Shown one piece after another: positions 1 through 11,828 of a stretch of 64,000 nt of DNA; positions within the stretch are counted from its first letter, which is position 1, and each line of letters begins with the position of its first letter. The notes beneath the pieces were generated by a model. It did not search any database. It was not told the origin of the DNA and was given only the letters and a program-made list of their open reading frames with translations. The position numbers were made by a program, and so were the translations under genes. The stretch comes from Solen grandis (taxonomy: Eukaryota > Mollusca > Bivalvia > Adapedonta > Solenidae): the NCBI GenBank assembly GCA_021229015.1, contig CM037783.1:5155324-5219323 (forward strand), given 5' to 3'.

Positions 1-3000
1 GCCTCACAATTCAAAAAATAAAAAAGAATTGAAAAGGTCAAGGTCATATTACGATTATTGTGTTTTTATTCGGCCACAAATAGCTCTAAAACTAAAAATA
101 TTTCATTGAGAGTATATGAACAAAAGATTTAGTTCTTAAAGAACTCTTTCCAGTGATGTTTAGTTTTTGAAGATCGGACTTGATTTGGTCATTATACGGC
201 AGTCCAAAGTTTGATCCTTTTTTGGAATAATTGTAAATCAGGTTTTATGCTTCAAATTCTGATACATAAGAATAAAAAGTTTGACTTGTGCGACTAGTAT
301 ACTTGATTGAACTATTTGCTGCTTTGCTAGGTACCTAACAGTAAAATTTTAATCAATTTTCTTTCTCATTTTGCCGCTAGGGGGCGCTTTTCTTGAAATC
401 ATTCTTTTGCTTATAACTCAAAAAGTTGAAGTCCGATTCGAATGCGGTTTTTTGCATTCTGTTCCCTGTTGATAGCCTAATAACATATGATAGGATTCGA
501 GGGTCCGTGTGGTTGAAAGCGTTTGAGCTACGGAAGGTTGAATGTTCGAACCTTGCAAAAAAAAAAAAAAAAAAAAAAAAAACTGTGCAAATGAGGGTAG
601 GTCTACGAAAAACCTATCCGTTTTTGTTAGAGATCAGATAGAAGAATTCCGTTTTCGGCATACCATTTAAAAGACGTATACACACAAAATATATGGGATG
701 GCGAATTAAGGAAATGCGTGGTTTGTCCTCTAGAAACGGTCAAATTTAACTAAATTTTAGAAAAAATTAAAATTTCAAAAGCATGTTTTTGTCGCTCCTG
801 ACTTTATTTTCTGTTCATTCTTCATGAAATTTTCACACGATATGTATTGTTATGTTTGAAAGGGCCTCACAATTCAAAAAATAAAAAAGAATTGAAAAGG
901 TCAAGGTCATATTACGATTATTGTGTTCTTATTCGGCCACAAATAGCTCCAAAACTAAAAATATTTCATTGAGAGTATATGAACAAAAGTTTTAGTTCTT
1001 CAAGAGCTCTTTCCAGTAATGTTTAGTTTTTGAAGATCGGACTTGATTTGGTCATTATCCAAATTATCCTTTTTTGGAATTAAAGGTTTTAAACTCATTT
1101 TGTTTTAATTTTCCGAGAGGGCGTTTTGCTCAAAATCACTCTTTTGCTTATAACTCAAAATATTAAAGTCTGATTGAGATGCGGTTTTCAGCATTTTGTT
1201 CCTTGTTGACTGCATCACAGAATGTGATGGATTTCAAGGGACAGGGTATGGGAAAATATTTGCGCTAAAGATTTGAATGTTCTAACATTCAAAAAAAAAA
1301 AAAAAAAAAACTGTCAAATGAGAGTAGGTCTTCAAATACCTTTTCGTTCTGTTTCATATTGAAAATTGTGGCTGAGTTGAAATAAAATGTTCAAGTTGAT
1401 TAGGTTAAAAGCGAAAACCGAGATACCGCTTGCGGTTCTAGTTTTTTATTAGGTTTTCGCCTCTGCAGGGCGAAAACCTATTGTTCTTCTTCTGTTGATT
1501 TGTTTTTTTTTTTATTTTTATTATTTTTCCAATTCCACCCATTTTTGTGTCCAGCCTAGCGGCCAGATGAAAAAAGCTACAGCTATGAAATTTTGGGCAT
1601 GGAGTCATCTTTATCTGAACATGTGCCTAAATGGTCAAACGTTTCACTTTTGTTTCTGATTTAGCCACTAGGGGGCGCAATGCATGTAATCACTGTTTTG
1701 CTAATAACTCAAAAATTTGAAACCTGATTTAGATGCGGTTTTTTACATAATGTTCCTTGTTGACAGCCCAATCAAATATCATGGAAATCTCATCATCGAG
1801 GACGGAAAAAAATTGTTCTAGGAGAGGTTGAATGTTCGAACCTTGGAAGAAAGTGAAATAATGAGGGTAGTTCTACGAAAAACCTTCCCACTTTTGTTAG
1901 AGATCAGATAGAAGAATTCTGTTTGCTGCATACGATTTGCAAGACATATACGCACAAAATATATGGGATGGCGAATTAAGGAAATGCGTGGTTTGTCCTC
2001 TAGAAACGGTCAAACTTCACTAAATTTTAGGAAAAATTAAAATTTCAAAAACATGTTTTTGTCGCTCCTGACTTTATTTTCTATTCATTCATCATGAAAT
2101 TTTCACACGATATGTATTGTTATGTTTGAAAGGGCCTAACAATTCAAAAAATAAAAAAGAATTGAAAAGGTCATGGTCATATTACGATTATTGTGTTTTT
2201 ATTCGGCCACAAATAGCTCCAAAACTTAAAATATTTCATTGAGAGTATATGAACAAAAGTTTTAGTTCTTAATGAGGTCTTTCCAGTGATGTTTAGGTTT
2301 TGAAGATCGGACTTGATTTGGTCATTATACGGCAGTCCAAAGTTTGATCCTTTTTTGGAATAATTGTAAATCAGGTTTTATGCTTCAAATGCTGATACAT
2401 AAGAATAAAAAGTTTGACTTGTGCGACTAGTATACTTGATTGAACTATTTGCTGCTTTGCTAGGTACCTAACAGTAAAATTTTAATCAATTTTCTTTCTC
2501 ATTTTGCCGCTAGGGGGCGCTTTTCTTGAAATCATTTTTTTGCTTATAACTCAAAAAGTTGAAGTCCGATTCGAATGCGGTGTTTTGCATTCTGTTCCCT
2601 GTTGATAGCCTAATAACATATGATAGGATTCGAGGGTCCGTGTGGCTGAAAGCTTTTGAGCTACGGAAGGTTGAATGTTCAAACCTCGCAAAAAAAAACA
2701 AAAAAAAAAAACTGTGCAAATGAGGGTAGGTCTACGAAAAACCTATCCGTTTTTGTTAGAGATCAGATAGAAGAATTCCGTCTCCGGCATACCATTTAAA
2801 AGACGTATACACACAAAATATATGTGGTGGCGAATTAAGGAAATGCGTGGTTTGTCCTCTAGAAACGGTCAAACTTCACTAAATTTTAGGAAGAATTAAA
2901 ATTTCAAAAACATGTTTTTGTCGCTCCTGACTTTATTTTCTGTTCATTCTTCATAAAATTATCACACGATATGTATTGTTATGTTTGAAAGGGCCTCACA

Positions 3001-5352
3001 ATTCAAAAAATAAAAAAGAATTGAAAAGGTCAAGGTCATATTACGATTATTGTGTTTTTATTCGGCCACAAATAGCTCCAACACTAAAAATATTTCATTG
3101 AGAGTATATGAACAAAAGTTTTAGTTCTTAAAGAGCTCTTTCCAGTGATACTTAGATTTTGAAGATCGGACTTGTTTTTGTCATTATACGGCAGTCCAAA
3201 GTTTGATCCTTTTTTGGAATAATTGTAAATCAGGTTTTATGCTTCAAATGCTGATACATAAGAATAAAAAGTTTGACTTGTGCGACTAGTATACTTGATT
3301 GAACTATTTGCTGCTTTGCTAGGTACCTAACAGTAAAATTTTAATCAATTTTCTTTCTCATTTTGCCGCTAGGGGGCGCTTTTCTTGAAATCATTCTTTT
3401 GCTTATAACTCAAAAAGTTAAGTCCGATTCGAAGCGGTTTTTGCATTCTGTTCGGGGTCCGTGTGGCTAAAGCTTTTGACTACGGAAGGTTAATTTCAAC
3501 CCCAAAAAAAAAAAAAAAAAAAAAAACTGTGCAAATGAGGGTAGGTCTACGAAAAACCTATCCGTTTTTGTTAGAGATCAGATAGAAGAATTCCGTCTCC
3601 GGCATACCATTTAAAAGACGTATACACACAAAATATATGTGGTGGCGAATTAAGGAAATGCGTGGTTTGTCCTCTAGAAACGGTCAAACTTCACTAAATT
3701 TTAGGAAGAATTAAAATTTCAAAAACATGTTTTTGTCGCTCCTGACTTTATTTTCTGTTCATTCTTCATGAAATTTTCACACGATATGTATTGTTATGTT
3801 TGAAAGGGCCTCACAATTCAAAAAATAAAAAAGAATTGAAAAGGTCAAGGTCATATTACGATTATTGTGTTTTTATTCGGCCACAAATAGCTCCAACACT
3901 AAAAATATTTCATTGAGAGTATATGAACAAAAGTTTTAGTTCTTAAAGAGCTCTTTCCAGTGATACTTAGATTTTGAAGATCGGACTTGTTTTTGTCATT
4001 ATACGGCAGTCCAAAGTTTGATCCTTTTTTGGAATAATTGTAAATCAGGTTTTATGCTTCAAATGCTGATACATAAGAATAAAAAGTTTGACTTGTGCGA
4101 CTAGTATACTTGATTGAACTATTTGCTGCTTTGCTAGGTACCTAACAGTAAAATTTTAATCAATTTTCTTTCTCATTTTGCCGCTAGGGGGCGCTTTTCT
4201 TGAAATCATTCTTTTGCTTATAACTCAAAAAGTTGAAGTCCGATTCGAATGCGGTGTTTTGCATTCTGTTCCCTGTTGATAGTCTAATAACATATGATAG
4301 GATTCGAGGGTCCGTGTGGATGAAAGCTTTTGAGCTACGGAAGGTTGAATGTTCGAACCTCGCAAAAAAAATTAATAAAACTGTGCAAATGAGGGTAGGT
4401 CTACGAAAAACCTATCCGTTTTTGATAGAGATCAGATAGAAGAATTCCGTCTCCGGCATACCATTTAAAAGACGTATACACACAAAATATATGGGGTGGC
4501 GAATTAAGGAAATGCATGGTTTTTCCACTAGAAACGGTCAAACTTCACTTAAATTTAGGAAAAATTAAAATTTCAAAAACAAGTTTTTTGTCGCTCCTGA
4601 CTTTATTTTTTGTTTATTCGTCATGAAATTTTCACACGATATGTTTTGTTAAGTTTGAAAGGGTTTTACAATTAAAAAGTTAAAAAAAAAACATTGAAAA
4701 GGTCAATGTCATATTACGATAATTGTGTTTTTATTCGGCCACAAAATGCTCTAAATCTAAAAATATTTAATTGAGAGTATATAAACAAAGGTTTTAGTTC
4801 TTGAGGAGCTCTTTCCAGTAATGTTTAGTTTTTGAAGATCGGTCTTGATTTGTTCATTTTACGGCAGTCCAAAGTTTGATCCTTTTTTGGAAAAATTGTT
4901 AATTAGTTTCTATGCTTCAAGTTGTGATATATAAGAAAAATGTTCGACTAGTGCGACTTATATACTTGTTTGAACTATTTGCTGTTTTTGCAATTTTGTT
5001 TCTAATTTTGCCGCTAGAGGGCGTTTTGCTTAAAATCACTCTTTTGCTTATAACTCAAAACATTAAAGTCTGATTGAAATGCAGTTTTCAGCATTTTGTT
5101 CCTTGTTGACAGCACCACAGAATGTGATGGATTTCAAGGGACAGGGTATGGGAAAATATTTGCGCTAGAAGAGTTTGAATGTTCTAACATTGCAAAAAAA
5201 ACAAAAAAACAAAAAAAACTGTGCAAATGAGAGTAGGTCTTCAAAAACCTTTTCGTTCTGTTTCATATTGAAAATTGTGGCTGAGTTGAAATAAAGTGTT
5301 CAAGTTGATTAGGTTAAAAGCGAAAACCGAGATACCGCTTGCGGTTCTAGTT
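1..5352 (+). repeat. Tandem array of six ~0.86-kb repeat units
   Basis: The same unit begins (GCCTCACAATTCAAAAAATA) at 1, 864, 2134, 2993, 3808 and, degenerate, 4663. Spacings are 863, 1270, 859, 815 and 855 bp. Each unit carries a CTCF-like GC-rich core, a short non-conserved reading frame, an A-rich run followed by CTGTGCAAATGAGGGTAGG, and a GCACAAAATATATGGG box. The second unit is longer because it contains the hairpin TAGGTTTTCGCC...GGCGAAAACCTA (1450-1482), which looks like an element terminus. The array ends near 5352 with a copy of the terminus-adjacent sequence GATACCGCTTGCGGTTCTAG. No protein-coding content is credible: the ~70-codon frames in the units are interrupted in most copies. 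Confidence 0.9.
374..388 (+). promoter_or_regulatory. CTCF-like motif in tandem unit 1
   Basis: CCGCTAGGGGGCGCT fits the animal CTCF core consensus (CCASYAGRKGGCRS) at nearly every position. Equivalent copies lie at 1665-1679 (CCACTAGGGGGCGCA, the closest match), 2507-2521, 3366-3380, 4181-4195 and, weaker, 5011-5025. The motif match is seen; binding is inference. Confidence 0.4.
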
Positions 5353-5660
5353 TATTTTTACTTTTTTTCCATTTTTACCTTATTATTTTTTTAAGGAATT
5401 GACAAAAAAAACAACAACAGCGTTTTGAGTTTTGCAACCGTAATAGCCCGATATTACGAAAAAAAAAAAAAGAGTTTAGTGTCGGTATTAAAATAGGATC
5501 GATAGGTCTGCTAAACTTTTTTATTTGTAACTTTTTTTTCTCCATTTTTACCTTGTTTCTTAGAGTAATTGGCGAAAAACAGCGATTTTCAACCGTAATT
5601 ATCCCGAATGCTACGAAAGAAAAGTTTAGGGTCGGTATAAAAAAGGTTGGTCTGGTTAGT
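5353..5660. repeat. Two-copy tandem duplication (~155 bp)
   Basis: Two adjacent copies share TTTTTCCATTTTTACCTT, CAACCGTAAT, TACGAAA and GTCGGTAT in the same order, at about 5353-5515 and 5516-5660. AT-rich, non-coding. Confidence 0.6.
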
Positions 5661-6295
5661 GGAAACAAGTTACTCTTTTTATTACGCCTAATTCAGTGAA
5701 TTTATGAAAGTAAACATCCGAAATCATAAGTTTTCGTTGGCATTGAAGTTCTTTGTACCCGTATTGGAATAACATCGGTTACATATACCGGACTTTTTTT
5801 TAAAAAGGATGACGTCTGTTAGATGAATGGTTCCATTATATTGATATTTATGGAAGAAACCAAACATGGGAATACACGAAATTTAATCTCCCACGAAAAC
5901 TTAGAGTTTTAAAGATTGCTGTCCTTAAAGAAGCTTTGCAGAGAAGTTATTCCTTCTGAAAACGTTAAAAGAATAAATCAGATTTGAATTTCATTAAATA
6001 TGATAATCAAATATCGTAAAAATTCAATGTGAGCGTTGAATAAGCAAGAAAAAAAGCAACTAAAATGGTGTCCACTGAAAACGGATGCTAAAACTACTGG
6101 AAATTTCACGAAAGTCTAGGGCCGTTACTCTGCCATGACATAACATGAAAGTTTACTATCTAAAGGTAAAGTCCCTAGAATAGTTCCACTACATTTCGGA
6201 CCTTATGGCCTTTCACGGAGATAACCAAGGTGTCCTAATTTTTCATTAGGCTACCTTGGTTATTTTGGTAGATTTTAAGTGATCCAAGACAATGG
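5661..6295. other. Non-coding stretch with one long hairpin
   Basis: No exon or conserved frame is visible. The only structure is an 11-bp plus 6-bp interrupted stem at 6221-6263 (ATAACCAAGGT ... ACCTTGGTTAT), just before the assembly gap. Confidence 0.5.
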
Positions 6296-6395
6296 NNNNN
6301 NNNNNNNNNNNNNNNNNNNNNNNNNNNNNNNNNNNNNNNNNNNNNNNNNNNNNNNNNNNNNNNNNNNNNNNNNNNNNNNNNNNNNNNNNNNNNNN
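6296..6395. other. Assembly gap (100 N)
   Basis: Exactly 100 N, the conventional size for a scaffold gap of unknown length. Confidence 0.99.
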
Positions 6396-7847
6396 AGAAC
6401 TTATGTATATAGAGAAACCTTTAAACAACATCTTCTCTGAAACCACTGGACAGAATTTGATTAAACTTGGCAGGGATGATCCTTGGGTCAACCTTCACAA
6501 AAGTTGCTAAAATAAACTTGATCCATGTAGAACTCTGGTTGAAAAAAAAAAAAAAAAAAATTTAAAAATCATCTTCTTCAAAACTACTGGCCAGATTTTA
6601 AAATAAATTGGTACAGGTGTTCCTTGGGTCAACCTCTACCAAAGTTGCTAAAATTTTTCCGATCCGTAAAAAACATGGCCGCCAGGGGCGGGGCTTATTT
6701 GCCTTATCTGTATATAGGGAAAACTTTAATCAACATTTCCTCTGAAACCACTGGAAAGAATTTGATTAAATTTGGCAGGAATGATCCTTGGGTCAACCTT
6801 CACAAAAGTTCCTAAAATAAACTTGATCCATATAGAACTCTTGTTGCCATGGCAACAAAAAGAAAAAAAATATGAAAACTTTAAAAATCATCTTCTTCAA
6901 AACTACTGGCCAGATTTTAAAATAAATTGGTACAGATGTTCCTTGGGTCAACCTATTTATCTCAGGTGAGCGATTTAGGGCCATCATGGGCCTCTTGTTT
7001 CTTTTTGTTGCCATGGCAACCAGAGTTCTACATGGATCAAGTTTATTTTGGCAACTTTTGTGATGGTTGACCCAAGGATCATCCCTGCCAAGTTTAATCA
7101 AATTCTGTCCAGTGGTTTCAGAGGAGATGTTGTTTAAAGGTTTCTCTATATACATATAAGGCAAATAAGCCACGCCCCTGGCGGCCATGTTTTTTTACGG
7201 ATCGGAATAATTTTAGCAACTTTGGTGGAGGTTGACCCAAGGAACATCTGTACCAATTTATTTTGAAATCTGGCCAGTAGTTTTGAAGAAGATGATTTTT
7301 AAAGTTTTCTTTTTTTTCTCTTTTTGTTGCCATGGCAACCAGAGTTCTATATGGATCAAGTTTATTTTAGCAACTTTTGTGAAGGTTGACCCAAGGATCA
7401 TCCCTGCCAAGTTTAATCAAATTCTGTGCAGTGGTTTCAGAGGAGATGTTGTTTAAAGGTTTCTCTATATACATATAAGGCAAATAAGCCCCGCCCCTGG
7501 CGGCCATGTTTTTTTACGGATCGGAATAATTTTAGCAACTTTGGTAGAGGTTGACCCAAGGAACATCTGTACCAAATTATTTTGAAATCTGGCCAGTAGT
7601 TTTGAAGGAGATGATTTTTAAAGTTTTCAAATTATTTTTCTTTTTGTAACCATGGCAACCAGAGTTCTTCATGGATCAACTTTATTTTAGCAACTTTTGT
7701 AGAGCCTCACCCAAGGAACATTCCTGCCAAGTTTCATTAAATTCTGTCCAGCGGTTTCAGAGGAGATGTTGTTTAAAGCAAATTGTTGACGACGGACGAA
7801 GGGCGATCACAAAAGCTCACCTTGAGCACTTTGTGCTCAGGTGAGCT
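6396..7847. repeat. Two head-to-head copies of a bivalve interspersed repeat (inverted repeat)
   Basis: 6400-6996 reads the repeat forward (GGCAGGGATGATCCTTGGGTC, TTGATCCAT, CCATGGCAAC) and ends in AGGTGAGCGATTTAGGGCC. From 6998 the same sequence runs on the opposite strand for ~800 bp. It closes at 7815-7846 with the hairpin GCTCACC...GGTGAGC followed by TAAAA. Several short reading frames appear on both strands but are decayed repeat sequence, not genes. Related single copies are at 42326-43270 and 45654-46332. Confidence 0.8.
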
Positions 7848-8253
7848 AAAAACTGGTTATCTTGTACTGTCAATATTCCGTTTTATAACCCATAAGTTTT
7901 TTATGAAAACATTTATCATTCAAAAGAAACATGTTTGTTTTATATTTGTAAAAAGCGGGGCATATATGGTTCATATATTTCGCCCCATAACTCAGAATAT
8001 AAGTGATACATTTACATGTATCTATACATATAAATTGTAGAATTTAGAATCAATGCAAGTTGCGGATTTTGTATTTGTCCCTTATTAAGAGTTCAACATA
8101 TATTACTTCTTTAAAATACCATGTTTTTGTGTTGCTGTTATCCGTTTCAATGAATGACTTTTTTTAAGATGTGTAAAATTTACCACCTCAACTAGAAATT
8201 TCAATAATGCATTTTACAAAATACAAGTAACTGGTGTTGTATGCAACACATAA
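7848..8253. other. Non-coding intergenic sequence
   Basis: AT-rich, with no convincing exon, RNA gene or repeat structure. Confidence 0.4.
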
Positions 8254-8864
8254 AGTCCCCTACCGGCTCCACCTTGACTCAATATGGTAATCAATCCCAT
8301 TTTTTTGCCATATTTTCACTATTTCCGTTACCATAGCAACCACAATTTTAGTCGAAGAACAAAAATAAAATGACGTGCATAATCTACACATTGCCATCTA
8401 GTCATATAGCAAGTTTCATCAAGTTAGCTTGCTTAGTTATCGCGGGATCCCATTTTTGCCATATTTTCACTATTTCCGTTACCATAGCAACCACAATTTT
8501 AGTCGAAGAACAAAAATAAAACGACGTGCATAATCTACACATTGCCATCTAGTCATATACCAAGTTTCATCAAGTTAGCTTGCTTAGTTATCGCGGGATC
8601 CCATTTTTGCCATATTTTCACTATTTCCGTTACCATAGCAACCACAATTTTAGTCGAAGAACAAAAATAAAACGACGTGCATAATCTACACATTGCCATC
8701 TAGTCATATACCAAGTTTCATCAAGTTAGCTTGCTTAGTTATTAAGTTATCGCGGGATCCAGATTTGAGCGGACAGACGGACGCACAGACGGACAGACGG
8801 ACGGACGGACAGACGGAGGGCAAACCTATAGTCCCCTCCGGTGTGAACACCGGTAGGGGACTAA
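8254..8864. mobile_element. Pearl/HINE-like non-autonomous element (AGTCCCC family)
   Basis: It starts with AGTCCCCTACCGG and ends in a hairpin at 8830-8862 (AGTCCCCTCCGG ... CCGGTAGGGGACT). Between them lie three tandem copies of a ~151-bp core beginning near 8299, 8451 and 8602, then a GACG/GACA microsatellite (about 8769-8820). The order of sub-terminal repeat, tandem core, microsatellite and terminal hairpin matches that reported for bivalve pearl elements and Helentron-associated elements. The family assignment is inference from this architecture. The reading frames here are microsatellite artefacts. Confidence 0.65.
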
Positions 8865-9221
8865 AAATGTTCATTATCTGTTTCACAGGGCCAATGACTG
8901 TGTGTAAGAGTAAAGCAATGGGTATATAATGCTCCAGTAAAGCAAGTGAATTTTCTGACAGTGACACAGGTACGGTTTGATAAGCAAAACGTAAATATTG
9001 CGTTTTAAAACATAGATACAACCTATCCTTTACCTATACGTTGACCATATGAACAATTTGGTGATATTTTACATGACAGAATGTTAGAATTCGTTTATTC
9101 TAAATCAAGTTTTTGCATAATTTACATTAAAACTTACATAAAATCATTGATGATTCTATTGATATTCATATATCCTTGATTTTCAAATTTATATGGCGTT
9201 TTCGTTTATTTTGTTTTTTAG

Positions 9222-9269
9222 AGGAAGAAAACGAAGATGGCGATTCCGACTTTATACCCTCTAGCACTG
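9222..9269 (+). CDS. Candidate acidic exon 1 of the degraded recombinase-family gene
   Basis: A 48-nt open segment between a polypyrimidine-AG acceptor (TTTTTTAG) and a GT donor, phase 1 to phase 1. It encodes an acidic stretch around EENEDGDSDFIPSS. The next candidate exon (10117-10164) has the same length, phase and peptide pattern (DDSDYLPPSS), so the two look like duplicated exons. They precede a zinc-finger-like module also found in the paralogue at 43686. No initiator exon was found upstream, so the gene's 5' end is unknown. Confidence 0.45.
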
Positions 9270-10116
9270 GTACACTAAATATAGAATGCTCTATATAAAA
9301 TTTAATTGTAACTTGTGATTTATTTTTCAAAAGAATGCTAAATAAAGTTTTAAAAACAATATGAATAGATAAGTGAAAGATTTAGGCTGCTGGAAGTGAG
9401 AATCAATTAAAATATGCATTGTTTTGGCATTCTAAAGATGATGACCTGGATGAAACACGCTGAGCACAGTTGTATTCCATTAAGTAAAGGTAAATATATT
9501 ATGTGTCAACACACGGCGTTCTTGGATAAATTACCATTGACGGAATCAGAAACAATATATTTTTTCTTGATAAGTAATATCGTTTTTGTATAACGTAATC
9601 ACCTATGTCAAAGACAGTCAAATTGTATTTTAATGTACCATCTAAAACTTCAGATTTATCGAAAAGATGGTGTTTTGAATGTAATTCTAGCACTATATCT
9701 ACATATAGCATTTATCCAAATCGTAAATAAGGACCTACACTGATGTAATTTTACGGGTGTTTGATTTTATACTTATGGTCCAATAAAAGTACTTAAAAAC
9801 TGTGTTCCAGTCTTCGCAAACGCGTATCAGGATAGTGCAGTAAATAACACAAGAAACACTTACATAGCAACGATGTGTGAAAATAACGCTTCAGGTAAGT
9901 TTCGATCGATACTTCACTTAAACATTTTTCTTTGTGTGGGTGGGCCATTTTGTCATGATGGTGCCCTAAAACTTGACCATGTCTGCAGTATATTTTCTTT
10001 GAACATCGCTTTAATATATATAAACTGATGTTATTCAGTTTCAATTACAACTGGTGAAAAATAGAATGCCCGAAATAAATACTTTATATTATGTATATTA
10101 AATTTTATTTTTGTAG

Positions 10117-10164
10117 ATGAAGATGATACAGATGATGATTCCGACTACCTACCTCCTAGCAGTG
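10117..10164 (+). CDS. Candidate acidic exon 2 (duplicate of 9222-9269)
   Basis: 48 nt between TTTTTGTAG and GTAAAA, phase 1 to 1. The peptide is rich in Asp/Glu with the same Ser-Asp-x-hydrophobic-Pro-Pro/Ser-Ser ending as the previous exon. Acidic exons also occur in the paralogue at 43545 and 48215. Confidence 0.45.
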
Positions 10165-10389
10165 GTAAAAATCTCATAATTGTGAACTGTTCTACTATTA
10201 TTGAAATATGCACATTAGATACCAAGTAATAATAACAAGAATATTGTGAATTTCTGTTGGAACAAAATTTGTCTTTCCTATCACATTATGTTAATTTAGT
10301 TTTGCCCGACGAAATGTCTGAATATATTCGCTTGACATTTCAAGGGATAAAAGAAATGACATTTTTTAACATCTATTACTATCTTATAG

Positions 10390-10452
10390 ATGGTAATAAA
10401 AATAAAACCGACGAAGAAGATGATAATGGTGATGGTGAAACCAAGAATCAAG
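10390..10452 (+). CDS. Candidate acidic exon 3
   Basis: 63 nt between CTTATAG and GTATTT, phase 1 to 1, encoding an Asn/Lys/Asp/Glu-rich peptide (TDEEDDNGDGE). A further acceptor-like site at 10583 opens a segment to 10642, but that changes the phase and would bring a stop into the following exon, so I do not include it. Confidence 0.4.
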
Positions 10453-10705
10453 GTATTTATGATAGCAAAGTACTCGGTAGTTTGAGTGTACGATTAGTTT
10501 GGTTATAAACCCTTTCAAAATATCAAAACAACTCCGTTGATGCTGTAACATTCTCTTAAAACTCAAAATTAATTTCTTTTCAGACCAGATTGTAATACTT
10601 CATCGTTTATTTAGTCTTAAAAGGTCGTCTATTAACCTAAAGGTATGTAATAAACGGTGCTTTATGTGTAATGCGTGTTAATTGTTAACTTATTTCAATT
10701 AACAG

Positions 10706-10798
10706 GACGAATAGCAACAGACGCATATAAAAAAGGTGAAGCAAACCGCAATAAGTTTGTGCATATTGATGAAGCATACATACGTCAAATGCTGAACG
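10706..10798 (+). CDS. Candidate exon 4 of the degraded gene
   Basis: 93 nt, acceptor TTAACAG, donor GTAAGG, open only in phase 1, which agrees with the neighbouring exons. Encodes a basic/polar peptide containing ATDAYKKGEANRNKF. No domain recognised. Confidence 0.4.
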
Positions 10799-11063
10799 GT
10801 AAGGTTTTGTGACAACTTGTTAAAAGTACATAAAACTATGACATTTCTTAGAAATTTAATTTATGATGAATACGGAAACCCATATATTTCATATATTTAC
10901 ACCAGTCTTAAGACGAAAATGACGAAAGTTTATCATTTTAAATATGAAATTAAGAAATTAATTTTACGTGTTTAAATGAATTATGAAAAAAAAGATATTT
11001 AGTAAAGTATATGTTTTAAAAAAAAATCATTGTCCTGATAGCATATTATTCCTATCTTTTCAG

Positions 11064-11765
11064 TTACCGTGCCAACATACACTAAAAAGGATAATGGAAA
11101 TCGAGACTACAGAAAAATAAATTACTGTCTATATTGCAAACGTGCATTTACTTCAAAAATTGCACCACACTACATCAATATTCATTCCGACGAGGCACTT
11201 GTAAAAAAGATTATACTGTCTGCCCCTGAATCGGAGATGCGCAAGACTCTGCTGATAGAACTTGAAATCAGAGGAAATTTCGCACATAATACAAAAGTAG
11301 GTTTTTCACTCACGTTTAAATGAGATAGATTTTTGCCACTTATTATACAATAACAACATCACTTTTATACCTATTCGACATGTAATCGAAAACGGCGAGG
11401 GGCAATTAGTTGTTGCAAGGAGACCAAACAGCAAACAGAAGGAAAAGTATACAGCAGCGGAATTTTTGCCATGCGAATTTTGTTTGGGGTTCTATTTGAA
11501 AGACACTTTATGGCTTCATATCAATAACTGTCGTTTGAAACCAACGGATAAACAACCTTCCACAAAGAATTTTTGCCGTGATGCAAAAGTAATGTTATCG
11601 CCATTTCTAAAGGAGATGAACGAAGAAGATGCCTTGTTGGAAACATTTTTTAATGGAATGAAGGAAACGACCGCTAACCCAGGAATACAACTGTTATGTA
11701 AAAACGATGCGCTCATTCAGGAGTTTGCCAAGTCCATGTTATACCGCTTAGGCGAAGAAAACTAA
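11064..11765 (+). pseudogene. Zinc-finger-like N-terminal module of a recombinase-family gene, truncated
   Basis: After acceptor TTTTCAG the phase-1 frame encodes a CLYCKRAF...HYINIH motif and then ELEIRGNFAHN. It resumes at 11382 with a VIENGEGQLVV-like segment and a LPCEFCLGFYLKDTLWLH zinc-binding motif. Residue for residue this parallels the paralogue at 43686 (CLFCENGF, GNFKHN, LPCEDCLGFFLRESLW). Two differences mark decay. An 85-bp insertion (11297-11381) splits the homologous segment and starts GTAGGT but has no AG acceptor. An in-frame TAA at 11763 is followed after ~60 bp by an interspersed repeat at 11829. The catalytic C-terminus present in the paralogue is absent. Confidence 0.6.
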
Positions 11766-11828
11766 CAAAGAGTGAAAGACCTGGACAATGCCAGAACAAA
11801 AGTTAGAACCGTCATTAGATTACTTAAC

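Noticed and set aside
426..641. ~70-codon frame recurring in several array units (also 4233-4439 and, on the other strand, 2510-2719)
   Set aside because: Interrupted or shifted in other units and runs through the poly-A tract; repeat sequence, not a conserved gene.
6246..6510. Open frames on both strands across the first gap
   Set aside because: Most of each frame is N; same for 56330-56527 across the second gap.
8693..9021. Frames on both strands with DRRTDGQT / CPSVRLSVC-type peptides
   Set aside because: Products of the GACG microsatellite at the end of a repeat element.
10584..10642. Extra exon between acidic exons of the degraded gene
   Set aside because: Its length shifts the phase and would bring an immediate stop into the following exon.
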